A DNA stretch of 64,000 bases from Talaromyces rugulosus. Taxonomy: Eukaryota > Ascomycota > Eurotiomycetes > Eurotiales > Trichocomaceae. The stretch spans positions 4,402,001 through 4,466,000 of the forward strand of contig NC_049565.1 in NCBI RefSeq assembly GCF_013368755.1, read 5' to 3'. Of this stretch, positions 28,964 through 41,188 are shown one piece after another. A program made the position numbers and the translations under genes. The first letter of the stretch is position 1. Each line of letters opens with the position of its first letter. The notes below the pieces were generated by a model. The model made no database searches. It was not told where the DNA came from and saw only the letters and a program-made list of their open reading frames with translations.

Positions 28964-31680
28964 CTAACTAAACGCCCTCCAACCCTGTTGAAAGAGGATA
29001 GATGGTTCAAGTCCAGAAAACTGCTCAACCCCAGCTTCTGCAAAAGACAAACTGTACCATTCAGGGTCTGGTAACAAATCCATTTGGCTCATGGACGAGT
29101 CATTTGCCGTCATATCAACTAAACTATCTAATCCAGAACCGCCATTATCCCGACTCGTAGCTGAGGCTTGCGTTTCTTCAATATATTCGCTCGCGTTCCT
29201 GTTCGTGGCGGAAGGTTGTGGATGCCCACTTTCAAAGTCCACGGGTTGATTAGATCCTTCCAAGGTCGTGGACGGGCGGTGGTTGTTAGAATACAGCGAT
29301 GGTTGAACTGAGAATGCTTTAGCTTCCAAAACTACATCAGCATATAATAATGAAGCTCATGGTCTGCATACTATCTCGTGACTCAACTGGCCTGGATGGG
29401 TTTCTAGGCGCTGAAAGGCCGGCCTGTAAGGCAGAGTGTAAAGTTTCCCACTGCATTTATATAGTGTTAAACAGGCAACAGACGATACCCGGAGGCATCA
29501 GGGAAGGTAAAAACACTCACAGGATGCTGCAAAGCTCTCCAATATACTCTAAGAGTGTCTATCAAGCGTAGTATTGCTTCTACAGCAACCAGTCTGCAGT
29601 CCGTTTTACCGGTGTTCACCGGTGGTTCACTCACCGATTGGTTACGGCGAGAAATGTGTGTAGACAGGATCACTATACCCACTACAAAAGCGCCATAGCC
29701 AACAAGAGGAGGCAGTCGTGAAACATCCTTTCGGTCATAAAGGTAAGGAGCCAATAGGCTCTCAAATAAGTCTGCATGGTAAGTGACAGTCTCTGCTGCT
29801 TTTCTTTGTGTCTCGGGATCAATGTTCGGGTCAGTAGGGATGCCTGAGAATAGAGGAACAATCATGGAGTGTAAGACAATTTGGCATTGATGATAAACAG
29901 CATCATGAAAAAGTAATAGAATCTGGACTTCGGGCGTTTTATCGTCTTGACGAACAGAGGCCCTCACAGCAGAAGCATCATCAAATAGTGATGCTGCCAA
30001 ACCGGATAAATGCTGCGCCGAGTTGAGGTTCTTAGAAATTGCAGATGAGGAGTGGTCCTTGCACAGGAGCTGGACTTTTGCCCTGTGTAAATAAAGTCAT
30101 TAGTTAATTTCCATAGTCATACTGTGGAAAGACCCTCTTACCAAACACCAATCATTTTGATCAACAAACCCGCGGTGGTGGAAGGGTGAGAATCTCTTGT
30201 GGAGGATCGTACGGAAATAGAGTGCCAATCTCCATTCATCATCTGATTAAAGGATACTTCACAGCCTGATAACGTAGAAGAAATTGAGCATGGAAGTGGC
30301 AGCATGGCTACTTCCTTCCAAGCTGACTCGATGTATGGTTCCGGCTCCATAACAATGCATGTAGATGTCCAGCATGCCCAGAAGCATCGTCGTTTGAGTT
30401 CAGATTCAACCGAACCATCATTCTCATTCGCAAACTTCCTGTCAAATCCAAGCATTTGACATGATCGATAGGCAAGAGCTATAGATTCGTCATTTTGGGT
30501 TCCCAACAAAATCCCTTGGTATTGAGAGATCGCTTTTCACATGGAGAACAGCTTACCGAGGCATAGATTTCCCGAGTGAGGCTGGCCGATGCCAAACCAA
30601 TAGAGCTGAATGCACTCTAACGCTTGAGCTATCATAAGAGACGGGGATTCCAAAGCCAACGGCATGGCTTCTCTCAAGGCAGCTTTTGCCCATGGGAGTC
30701 CACAAGGGTGATACACACTCAGAACTTTAAGCTCCGTATTTTCATCTTGGGAGTATTCTTCTCCATCATCTCTTGGATGGAGAAACCTAAAAAAAATCCG
30801 TCAGCTTGAGTAGTTAAGGAAAATTCACCTATGGCGTAGATGGAGATATACAAGGTTGCTAAAGCAAACAATGCTTTGAGAAGAGCCCGATGTATTTTGC
30901 CCTCGAGATACTCCTGAAAAAGAAGAGGTTTGTGAAATAAAAGTGACGCATTGTATATGCGCGCAAAGTATATTTCTAGTAATGAAAGACCAAGGGCAGT
31001 CGGTGGCAACGGTGGTTGCTTTGTTTCGATTGTTGACTCTGTTGCGATCGATCTCATTCTACGCAGCTGAGTGGGATAGGACTATGAACGATTAGTCAAT
31101 GCAGGAGAAATCATTTAGAAGCCGCCGGCTTCTTGACTTGGAGCCTACATCAGATAGCACAGGAGTTCCTGCGGCTAGGCTAGTGGATGCGTCGCCTATC
31201 CCAGCATGACTTGGAGAGGCTGCATTTTCTTCAAAGGAATGACTGGGACCAAGTGGGGTCAAGAAAAGAGCTTGAGAGACGGGATGTGAGCTTGACGTTG
31301 GTCCACCAATTGGTGATGCCTCTTGTGATATCGGCCCATTGCAAGGATGCTGAATGGTAGTATTCCCAGAGTGGGTATCGTCACGACTGCGTTCAGCTGC
31401 CTTGTACAGCAGCTTCTGCCTGCGCTTGCTTCGTGGGCCCCGGCGATCTGGAGGATTGGGGTAGACACAAGTCGCCTCGAGTCGATCGCACCGTGCGCAT
31501 ATAGGATGTTCACGGCCACACTTCAACTACAGAGGGCTCGCTTTCAGTAAACGACTTCATTTAGGTAATTGGAGATGCAGTTACCTTCTGATTGCGACAC
31601 CGCAAACACGCGGTAATCGATAAGCGCGATATAACGCGAGTATCTCTCCGGCTGCTTTCTTGATTACTAGCGGTCTGCAT
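28964..31680 (-). CDS. Zn2Cys6 transcription factor with fungal-specific (MHR) domain
   Basis: Hand-built model complement(join(28964..29331, 29372..29450, 29521..30082, 30142..30514, 30557..30786, 30852..31066, 31149..31526, 31585..31680)); 2301 bases, 766 residues. Exon 1 starts MQTASNQESSRRD. The zinc cluster CLRC-x6-CGREHPIC-AR-C-x6-C (Cys 25, 28, 35, 42, 45, 52) is interrupted by intron 1 between K and LKC. The MHR part shows LGLSLLEIYFARIYNASLLFHKP, LFALATLFLHPRDD (across intron 3), LECIQLYWFGIGQ, IALAYRSCQMLG and ELKRRCFWACW. The C-terminal exon is acidic and Ser-rich, as expected for activation. The second intron (31067-31148) is the least certain; the others are fixed by phase and domain continuity. 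The gene points toward the CocE remnant and the hydrolase and may once have regulated them. Confidence 0.82.
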
Positions 31681-32524
31681 TGTATCCTTCTTTGCATAGA
31701 ACGTGTCGCTTGGATTCGGGCCTTTCTGGAACTGGAATTTCGGGCCGAAGCATAAGATTTTTTGGTCTCAGATGCTGGCAGTTTCATTGAGAAATGGCAA
31801 CAGGTCAAAACTTAAGCGTCCTCTGGATCCGGGCCGAATCACATGGGATTCGGGTTGATATGGCGGCCGAGAACCATAAAAAGTACAACTAGAATAATCA
31901 GCCACTGGCTGATTATATGGGCCAACACCCTGTAAACAAGCCTATGAGATGCACCAGCCTCACAATCCTTCCATACGATACAGGCTTTTATTTGATGAAT
32001 TTTTCCATGCGGAGGTATAAATGTAGGCGTTTTCTTTTTAGGTATAATCAGAGATTCTGACAATAATATCCAATAACCTTTGCTTATATAACTAGCGTCC
32101 GCTGTCACATCTATTGGCTGAGCGTTATTGATTCTTATGACAACCTGATGTTATATATGTATACATACATACAACATTTACATGTAGTACAGAAATTATT
32201 GTCAGTTTTTGTTTTATCTGTTCACTTTTCCATCTTTTCATTACTATTTTTTGAAAGAAAAAAAAAAGAACAAAAAAAGAAACAAAACCGGCTAATAAAA
32301 GCAGTCCTGGCCAGTAGTTTAGACAGGATGTATGATAGAATAAAACCCGGTTTATTCTTTATTTTCTCTCGGATGATCTACATCCAAAAAAAAGAGAGAA
32401 AAACAAGAAAGAGAAGAAAAAGAAAGGGTATATCATCAAGTCGACAAGACTTCAACCTCGACTAGAAAAAAAAAAAAAAAAAAAACGAGGAATTATCTCT
32501 AGATTTTAAACAAAATATTCTTTT
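31681..32524. other. Intergenic
   Basis: No gene seen. The first 200-400 bases should be the promoter of the Zn2Cys6 gene. The rest is A-rich, with runs of A (32258-32285 interrupted; 21 A at 32465-32485), ending in the MFS 3' UTR. Confidence 0.55.
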
Positions 32525-34663
32525 TTAGAGGGTTTGCTTTCCGCGAGTCTCAATGGGAAGCAAAACCATGGCGACAAAGGCAGCCAACATAAGACCACCA
32601 GAGGCATAAATCGGGGCATTGGCGTTTGATGTCGAGGCGTAGATGGCGACAATGGGGGCCATGACACCGCACAGACGGTTGAAGAAACTGGAGACGCCGG
32701 TACCAGTTCCACGGTTAGGCGCAGGGAAGACTTCTGGGGTGTAGGCGTACAGCACACCGTACATGATGTTCTGGAAGAAAGCTTCGAGGCAGGTGCAGGT
32801 CAGTTGGGAATTGGAGTCTTTGGTAACGGTGAAGCAGAACAGGATGATGCCGGTGATCAGCGTGGAAATGGCCATGGTTCCCTTTCGACCAATGAATTTC
32901 ACGTTGACCGTGTAACAGCCCAGGAGCGACCCGGGTACGCCGACAATCGAGGTGATGGCGTAGTTGCGGTATGTGATGTTGACTGGAGTCTCCCCCCCGG
33001 AGCCGGAATGGGCCAAGTACTGCGGCAGGAAAGCGTTAAACAGGGGGTAACCCATTCCAATAGTAGCCCAGCAGAACCACAAAAGTGCGGTGGTAATACC
33101 AAGCCTTTTATTAGCGAAAAGAGGTCCGATGCGTTCGCCAGAGAATTTCGAGAGGGTGCGCTTGATGATTTCAACGGTGGTGAGAGTCGGCTTTCCGACG
33201 ACGTCTGGGTGACCACCGATCTCGTTGAGGATGTCAACGGTGAGCCAGGTGTGTGCCTTGTTCTTGAATGCAATAGCATGGACAGTTTGCACGGCTTCCT
33301 CCTGGCGACCGCGAGAGAGCAGAAACTTGGGCGATTCGTACAGATGGAACAAGAAGAATCGGCAGGCCCACATGAGCATGGTCAGCGCGCCCATCGTGTA
33401 GCACAGGTAGCGCCAGCCCATGTTGTCCTCTTTGCGGCAGCAGTCCTCGCCAGCGCCCACAGCAGAGCAGGCAGGCAAGCCAGGGGTACAGCTGTAGTTG
33501 GGGATAAAGCCCCAGGCGATCAAACTATCAGATATTAATATGTTTCTTTTCTTCTCGCACCTGTCAACACATTATAGATGCAAACGTACCTGCTAACCAA
33601 TTGGCCCAGCGGCCACCAGATACTCAACAGAGTGAGCATGTTGGTAGAAGCGGTAGGGAGGAACTCCAGGAAGAGAGCGCCGTCCACGGGGAGATTGCCT
33701 CCCACACCCAGGCCCAAACTAGCAGACAAACCGCAGAGACCGATCCAGGTTGGAGCCGCACCGACACAGACGCCAAATACACCGCAGATAAGCAGGGTGC
33801 AGTTGAATGCAAGTCGTCGTCCCACGACGTCCGAGGCAATTCCCCACATGGAGGCACCCAGACACAGACCGATGAACAGAGATGCAGTGGTGAAACGCAC
33901 GTGGTTCGAAGAAACACCGAATTCCTGGGAGACCTGGTTCAAGGTCAAGGCGATACCCTAGGAGACAAAGTTAGAGAAGCGCAATTGAACAAGGCTTTCC
34001 ATGTGGCACAGTACCTGCAGCCAAAGACTAGAGCGCAGCAAAGTCAGTTTTTTTTCATTTTTCAACATTGTCACCAAGGACAGACGTACTTGTCGGCGAA
34101 CCAGCCAAAGCCACAGAGAATGAAGAGCTGCCATTGATAACGGCCCATTCCAATATCTTGGATGGCCAAGTTAATCACCGTGGCTTTCCCTAGAACACAA
34201 AATTAGACCTGCTTCTTGCAAAACAGAGACAAAGAGCGCCATCAAAAACTACGACAGGCGCACGGCATAGGGCGGTTGGACGCAGAGGGCATGTTGCTTG
34301 CGGGTGGGCACACTGGAATAGCTACGGGAGACATAAAAGATGAGACATACGGTCATAGGTACTGTCGTTGCCGGACGAGGCAAGCCCAGTCTCGACCTCA
34401 GCGCGAAGGGACTCGATGGTTAGGTGGCTGAACTCGGGGTTGGACGCAGCGCCAACCTCTTCGGATCCAACGCGGTCGAGTTTGTCATGGTTCTCGTCCT
34501 TGGGCTCGTTGGGACTGCTGCTGTCTTGGCTTTGGATGGCATCCTTTTCGGCAGGGGCATCGACGGTGGTGGGCACGTTGCGAGTCGCTTGGGACAGGGG
34601 GACCACGACGCCGAGAAACTCGGCGCGGTCGTTCTGCGTGAAGGGGTTGGTCCAGAAAGGCAT
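32525..34663 (-). CDS. MFS transporter, sugar/SV2-like type
   Basis: Model complement(join(32525..33524, 33590..33957, 34015..34027, 34090..34189, 34351..34663)); 1794 bases, 597 residues. About 105 hydrophilic residues precede helix 1 (ILCGFGWFADNLWLQGIALTL). The GRRLAFN loop after WGIASDVV is the MFS signature between helices 2 and 3. LGLGVGGNLPVDGALFLEF is typical of the SV2/SVOP-like group. Helices 7-12 follow a long cytosolic loop (GRQEEAVQTVHAIAFKNK), ending PIETRGKQTL; PETRGK-like ends are common to sugar-porter relatives. The third exon is only 13 bases (TCTTTGGCTGCAG). It supplies the codons for LWLQ and is needed to keep frame between ADN and GIALTLNQV. The substrate is unknown. The start at 34663 is preferred over an ATG-like codon 12 codons upstream. 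Confidence 0.88.
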
Positions 34664-37600
34664 GGTGAACAAAATGGCGCAGACACACAAGTCGCTCACA
34701 GGTCGCTTGGGCTATTTCAAAATCGTAGGTTCGACGCGATCGATGGTATACAGGTCAAGTCGCAATGGCAAGCAGTCGAGTCCGGAAGCATACGCAGCTA
34801 TCTTTGTCTTTGTCTTTGTGTTTGGGTGTTTGTGTGTCCTGTGGATGTGTTGCTCTATACCGGTATAGCTAATAACAGAAAGTCCGACGAATTGTCGATA
34901 TTGATGATATGCACAGAGTCCGCAATGTCGGAGGAGACCCTGCCAACACGGAGAACCTGGGAGAGAGAGTGAGAGAGTTGGCGGAGTTGAGGTCGAAGAG
35001 GACGGAGAAGATGGGGAAGTTGTGGTGGTGGGTTGAGGAAGGAGCGCGGGCGTATATATACCAGACGATAGTTGCATACTGCAGTATACACACCACCCTA
35101 TCAGAGACTCCTTTTTTTTCCTTTTTTTTTTTTCTTTCACTACGTATTGTAATCCTTTTTCCAGAATCGCGGGCGGAAATGATCGGGGCCCCTCCGCCGA
35201 GGCCAATTTCCAACAGCAATAGGCCAATCCATGGCCTTCTTGTCGGTGGAGCAAAAATGAGCAATTGACCGAGTTGGGGTGCAGCATGCAAGCGACCGTG
35301 GGTCAGTCGAAGCTGAGCCCTGAATTAGGTAAAAGAAAATGCCCATCGCCACCTTTCAGCGCTGTCGTTGCTCTTCGTTGTTTTTTTCGTACAGCGTCAA
35401 TACCAGAAAATAACGTGCCGGGAGGGGCTAGCGTGGTTTTTTGCATTGGATGATCATCACGATTGCATACATGTCTGCTTTGCCGAGGAGCAAGAGTTCC
35501 GTATTCTATTGACATTATTACGGAGTATGTAGTTTAGCTTATTACAATATTATTATGGAAATTTTATTATAATCTCACTGAGCGATTTTGAAAGGATCTC
35601 TCGTATAGGGCATGCCGTGCTCGTACTACGTACTACTCTACTCTGTACTACGATCGCACGAACCATGCGATCGACAGCTAGAGCGATTCCTTCCAGACGA
35701 ATTGTCGAATGATCAATGGCCGTAATATTGTCAAATCATCAGCAAGAAAATGAAACCTTTCAAAGCTGGAGTTACTGTGTTACATGTGCTTACCGTCGTG
35801 TCTTTTCCCTGGCATTAATAAGACTAATAATAATTGCGTCGCGATGCGCAAAAAATGAGGTGGGCTGGATTCGGCTAGTGCCAGTAATACCGGTAGTTCC
35901 GCGCCGGGAAAAAATACCTGCAAATACATACTCATACAGCATAGACGTATTTCATGTCTGGCTGCGAACCGGATTTCTGTCCCAGCCCGGTAGACCACCT
36001 TCAATGGCAAGGGCAGCTACTCTGTACACATCCAATTGAATTGATAATGGCACTATACTCCGTGCTCCGTATTCTGAACACTGAACAGAGAAAGAAAAAA
36101 AGGCACAAAACCAACAGGTTTGACACAAGGTTTGGCCCCACAACCTACAAGTGCCACCTTCAAGGGCTCAAAACTCACGAGTCATGCCAGTCATGCGGCT
36201 CAGCAGCCCAGCTGGCAAGACGTGAGGGGCACGAGTGAGCACCACGTACAATGACATATGCACGTCTGTAGGGCATCGATCATGTCGCGTGACCCTGACT
36301 TCGAATGGAGTTTCTGAGTGAACTTCCATTCCAAGAAGGAGAAGCACGACACACAATCATTATGTAATTTTACGGATACCGGCCGGCGGAGTGGGGCCAG
36401 GGAGCTAATGCCAAGCCACCCGCCTCGGCCTAGCGTTCCGCCGTGTAACCAGCGGCCGGCTTGCCTCGGGCTGTCTGTACTCTGAGAGTCTGTACGCCAC
36501 CTCGGTCATAATGCTTGTATTCTTGTATGCTTGTATAGATCGTCGATCTTAGGACGTGTGTTATCAATCGATGTGGCTGTATCCGTATATCACCATACAG
36601 AACTATATACCCCGTGGAAAAAGCCATTGTGACGCTCTACACGACTTGCCAGCATTTAAATCAAGTAAACTGAAAGAAAAAAAAGAACCAAACGAAAGGC
36701 CCATGATGTCATTGCCCCCATGGTTTAGACCGTGATCGCCCACTTAGCCGATGCCACCCTAGAATCGGCACAGGCCGAAGAAGCAGCCTTGCGTCCTTGC
36801 AGCCCCTGACTGGTACTTGTAGGCTTGTAGCACTTGTAATAATTACTGTACCATTTTGCGTGGCCATTTTTCTTCTCGGTCTATGGCAATGTGAGAAGCT
36901 CTTATTTATTGGCCGTGTTGTAGTTATGGGGTACTCCGTCCTTACTGCTTACTACTTCGAGATAGCTTGGAAAATATTACCCGTTCCGGAAATCCTAGCC
37001 GTTTCCGGATTAGGAAATATTGCGAATTGATGATTGAAGCTCTATTAATTATTATTAATTGATAAACTGATGAACTTATAATATTGCCTCGTATATTTTA
37101 TCTGAGAAAAAAAAAGTTTGTGCCCGCACGACGGCTTTCAACGGATTAACTACAACTCTGAACATGTCTCGCCGAAATGATACTGCTTTCTCAAGCCTTC
37201 GATAGAGGAAACATTTCATTCTCGGGTCGGGGTAAATCTCCTTCCTCCAGTAAAAGCTAAACTATCCCCTGCTTTTCGTTTCCCAATAGCATTGGTTATC
37301 TCTTTTATTTTGGCGTTTGATATATTGTTGCGTATGCATCCAATAATGTAGTGAAAAAGGTACAGGAATTGGAGGATGTGAAACCACATGCAGTTCAATA
37401 CATTGCCTAAAGGTTTAGTATCACGTAGAGCCTCTGCCTTTTTATTATTATCAAAGTTTCATGAACATTTTCCCTGGCGATAACCCTAAAGTTGCCAGCC
37501 ATTTAAAAAGTGTACTAAAATGAAAGAAAAGGAAATCCATCTGGTACAAGATTTCCTCTTGCACCATTCCCCTAATGGCAAGGTAGTCATGGGTGGGAAA

Positions 37601-38049
37601 AACACAGGCAACAATAGTCACCAGAGTATATTATGCTGAATAAGATGGAACAGACTAACAATAGATCATGTTTTCAATTGTCTTCCGTCATATTCACACC
37701 ATAATAGACAATATCTTCTAAGACTTTTCCAAGGATATATAGCAGGTCTATTACATGTAACTAGAATCAAAATTATACCGTATCTTTTAATTGTTTTCAA
37801 AAGCCACTACAATATTGTATACATATTACACCGACAATAAGCAGCATTCATTGTGATAAATAGGGTAATAAGATGAATTGTAACAATAAAGAACAATACT
37901 TCACCACATCTAATGTTATAACAGAAATAAACAGACCCAATTTATGTACGAGTATATAAGAAACAGCTGTGCACCTTTAGAATCTTCTAATGCTTTTATC
38001 CTGAACCATCTCATCACAGTCTAGGAAAATTAAGTCCTACATACCAAAA
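34664..38049. other. Gene-poor 3.4 kb region
   Basis: No supported gene on either strand. 34664-35400 is probably the MFS promoter, with a TATATATA stretch at 35053-35060 and CT-rich runs. 35500-36650 carries a TACGGAGTA motif (35519-35527) and related variants. 36650-38049 is AT-rich with many TATTAATT-type strings. Open frames here are under 125 codons and have no protein-like features. I could not find terminal repeats that would mark a transposon. Confidence 0.5.
37953..37960 (+). promoter_or_regulatory. TATA box of the 193-residue unknown gene
   Basis: TATATAAG about 90 bases before the ATG at 38050, at a usual core-promoter distance. It supports the reality of the small two-exon gene downstream. 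Confidence 0.5.
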
Positions 38050-38681
38050 ATGCAACCAGTTCGCGGAATCCAGCAGGATGCAAATGGCACTGTATGGACC
38101 TTTATTAGATTTGTTTGAAGTTTCTCACTAACCAACAATAGTACTACAACGTATCAGGGATCCGACTTGCCATTGATGGGATGAAAACTGAGGATACAGA
38201 AGGAACGACTAGTGGCATCTGGAATGCCATCCTGGGCTGGCAGCTTCCGCCAGCCGAAGACTACATCATACGGCCAGAAGAGAAAAACAAACACGGGTAT
38301 TCAGATCTACATGCATTTCAATACAAAGTACAAGCCAATCAGCCTACACGCCAATGTCATTTTCTGATTACCCAGTGTAAGCGAAGGAACGCGGAGGGGC
38401 AGGAGTCTGTTTGGAGAACTGGCAGAGAAGAGCTGGGGAAGTATTTCCGCTCGGTGAAAACAAAAAGCCACGGTCATCGAATGTACGGAATAGTAGCTGT
38501 GGGAAGAAAAGTTGAATTTGTGGAATTCGACCGCCAGACCAACAATCTGCAGGATATTCCAATTCCCATAAAGAGTTGCAAGAAAACTATTCGACATGCA
38601 GAGCGTGGAAAGAGATTCTGGATTGATAGAGATTGCGAACAGGTGCAAGCTTTCCTAAATTACATCAAGGACCGCCATTGA
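38050..38681 (+). CDS. Unknown 193-residue protein
   Basis: Model join(38050..38091, 38142..38681). Exon 1 is 14 codons (MQPVRGIQQDANGT). The intron (GTATGG...CTAACCAACAATAG) has a good branch point and acceptor. Exon 2 starts YYNVSGIRLAIDG and ends NYIKDRH. No family is recognised. The middle part has alternating strands (HAFQYKVQ, CHFLITQCKRR, MYGIVAVGRKVEFVEF) with charged residues between them. The arrangement recalls small PD-(D/E)xK nuclease folds with a QxK core, but that is speculation from pattern alone. The gene sits in an AT-rich, gene-poor stretch beside the photolyase, has its own TATA box, and looks like a young or lineage-restricted gene. Confidence 0.6.
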
Positions 38682-38811
38682 TCAGTAATTTCCTTACAGA
38701 TCAATTGATGCTTTTTTTTTACTGTTGTTTGTTAGATACTTGACATCAGTCATGATAAGTTTGTTCATAACAAAAGGTTAAAAAAACGTTTTTGTCAATT
38801 TATAAATATCC

Positions 38812-40770
38812 TCACGGCTTGTCCCTGGCTATCCCCTCTTTATACCGCTTCAATGCCCGATCCCGACTCTCAGCATGGTTGACAATGGGCTTCGGATAGC
38901 CAGCCTTTTGTGCCACAGCGCCCGCTCCCCGGCCATACGGATCATGAATCGCTTTACGATCCTTGATCTCTCTCAATTCCGGCACCCACTGCCGAATAAA
39001 CTCTCCGTCTGGGTCAAACTTTTCACTCTGCAGCAGCGGATTAAACACACGGAAATAAGGCTGCGGATCTACCCCGGTACTCGACCCAAACCCCCATCCG
39101 CCATGATTCGACGCAAAGTCGCCGTCAATCAGCTGCTCCATAAAGTACCGTTCGCCGCGGCGCCAGTCGAGCATTAGGTCCTTGGACAAAAACGACGAAA
39201 CGATCATGCGGTTGCGGTTGTGTATCCAGGCATCGTGTTTGATTTGGCGCATGGCGGCGTCGACAATTGGGAAGCCGGTTTTGCCTTGGGTCCAGAGGTT
39301 GAACAGGTCCGTGTCGTATTCCCATTCGACGTTGGTGTATTCAGGTTTGAAGCATTTGTTCATGCTTGGCCATTTAGTATATACATACAAATATAAATAC
39401 ATACGGACAAGAGAGGGTGTGTCTTACCAGATAAATGGCCAGTGTACCAGCACATGCCGGTAGAAATCGCGCCAGGCCACCTCGCTGATCCACGATGCCA
39501 GCCCAGCATTTTTCCCATCTAGATACCCCCCATTGGCGTCCTTGGCCTTGGCCACAGCGACCCTGGCACTCAGTACCCCAGCCGCAAAATAAGGACTGAG
39601 GATCGACGTGTGCTGGCCAGACACCATGCTACGCATCTTTCCATAGTCGGTAGCTTTCGTTTCGAGAAAACTGTCCAGCCGGCTCATCGCCTCGTCTTCA
39701 CCTGCGGGATACAGTTTGCTGAATCGCTGCTTCTCTTCCTCACCGAGACGCTTGTTCTCTGGCGCATCTGGGATCTCGCTATCAAAAAGGTCTTTGAAAT
39801 GCGTGCGGGCTTTTCCGGCGTTTTGGCCAGGTGCGTCTACCACATCTAGGTTCTTTGGATGTCCGTGGAGATATGTCATCCAGGACCGATACCACGGGGT
39901 GTAGACTGCATACTGTCTGCCCTGTTGGCTTTCCAGAGCTCCAGGCGTGACAACGCAGGTATCGTGAACAGCCTCAAAGGAAATACCCTTGTCGCAGCAT
40001 AGCTTGACCAGCTTGGCCTCCCGTCTCAGTTCGTCCACTTCATACTCGATATTGGCAAACAGATTGCTAGCCCCCCATTGCTCACACAACTCAACAACCC
40101 TTCCCGGTACATTGCGCCGCACCTCCTGTGTTTCCATGTACAACGGAATATCCAACTCTGCAAGCCCCTTCTTCAACCCTTCCAGATTCCGCAACACAAA
40201 ATCAACCCGCGCGGGGCTGCGCAAGTGAGCCGTCAAATCCTGTGGCGACAAGATATACAAACATATCAGGGGTATATCATTCTGCTTGGCCGTCTCATAC
40301 GCCACCTTCAACGACCGGTTATCTTTTAGTCGTAGATCAGTCTTGAACCAATGCACGACTGCATTTTGGGGGCTGATTGCTTTCCTCGCATTTTCCGTTT
40401 CTTCGTAGGCCCTGTTGAGCACCTCGATCGGGCGTGGCAGTGTGCCGTTGTTGTATGCTTCGCAGCGAGCGTTGCTCATCTCCGGTGGGTAGAACTCGCG
40501 TAGAACGATGCCAAAGTCCTCGGCTTGTTGTGCACCATGGTGAGGAGCGTTGATGTCGTTTTCCTGGCTATTTTGTTGCTGCAGCTGTCCGTTAGAGGTT
40601 GACGTGTTGGTTCGTTTGGCCGACGATGAGGCTTCGGTGTGTGACGAGTCTGGCGACTTGCGCTTCCTGGGAGGCATTTTTGAGGCTGTTTTTGTGGAGT
40701 ATGCGACAATCAGTGGGAATCGAGTCAATGGCAGTTGTAATCGGTACAAATGTCGTAATTGAATTATCAT
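38812..40770 (-). CDS. cryA: DNA photolyase (class I CPD photolyase / CryA type)
   Basis: Light-driven repair enzyme that splits cyclobutane pyrimidine dimers using FAD; the Aspergillus homologue also influences sexual development. Model complement(join(38812..39364, 39428..40770)), 631 residues. The antenna domain begins AVVHWFKTDLRLKDNRSL. The FAD domain shows TSILSPYFAAGVLSAR, WISEVAWRDFYRHVLVHWPFICMNKCFKPEY (across the intron), GKTGFPIVDAAMRQ, WIHNRNRMIVSSFLSKDLMLDWRRGE and NHGGWGFGSSTGVDPQPYFRVFNP. The intron (39365-39427) joins PFI to CMNKCFKPEY, a conserved stretch. Two in-frame starts exist. The upstream ATG at 40770 adds a basic, Arg/Leu-rich, acid-free stretch (MIIQLRHLYRLQLPLTRF…) typical of mitochondrial targeting. 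The ATG at 40677 starts MPPRKRKSPDSS, resembling a nuclear signal. Confidence 0.94.
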
Positions 40771-41188
40771 TCCTTTAAACAGTGAAAAAAAACAGAAGAA
40801 AATTATTTAAAACAAAAAGAAAATTCAAGGGGGAAAAAGAAAGTAGACGGTGTCAAGGGTAGTAATAATAAAATGGGTGATGTCATTGGGTATGTATGCG
40901 TCCGATCCGCGCTGCCGCGACTGCTCGCTCGATCGATCGGCCAGATCGGACTCTAGATCGGGTCTTGGATATAATATCTAGCTAGATTTGGAATAGGATT
41001 GAATAAAACGGAGTTGATGTGTATATTATTTTGGGTGATGTTGACGGTCGTTAATTGTTATTGAACCGTACTGATCTTATATATATGTTCATACATCACT
41101 TGATACAAATACAATTGGAATATAATTAACACATCGATTCATAACAGCATTAAACTGATCGATAAATTACTTTAATAAATAATAATAA
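40771..41188. other. Photolyase promoter region
   Basis: No gene seen. It contains a run of GATC-rich repeats (CGATCGATCGGCCAGATCGG around 40931-40950). AT-rich sequence toward 41188 is probably the 3' UTR of the next gene. Confidence 0.55.

Noticed and set aside
36797..37030. Hydrophobic 77-codon frame (possible small membrane protein)
   Set aside because: No start context, no homology recognised, in AT-rich gene-poor DNA; not supportable.
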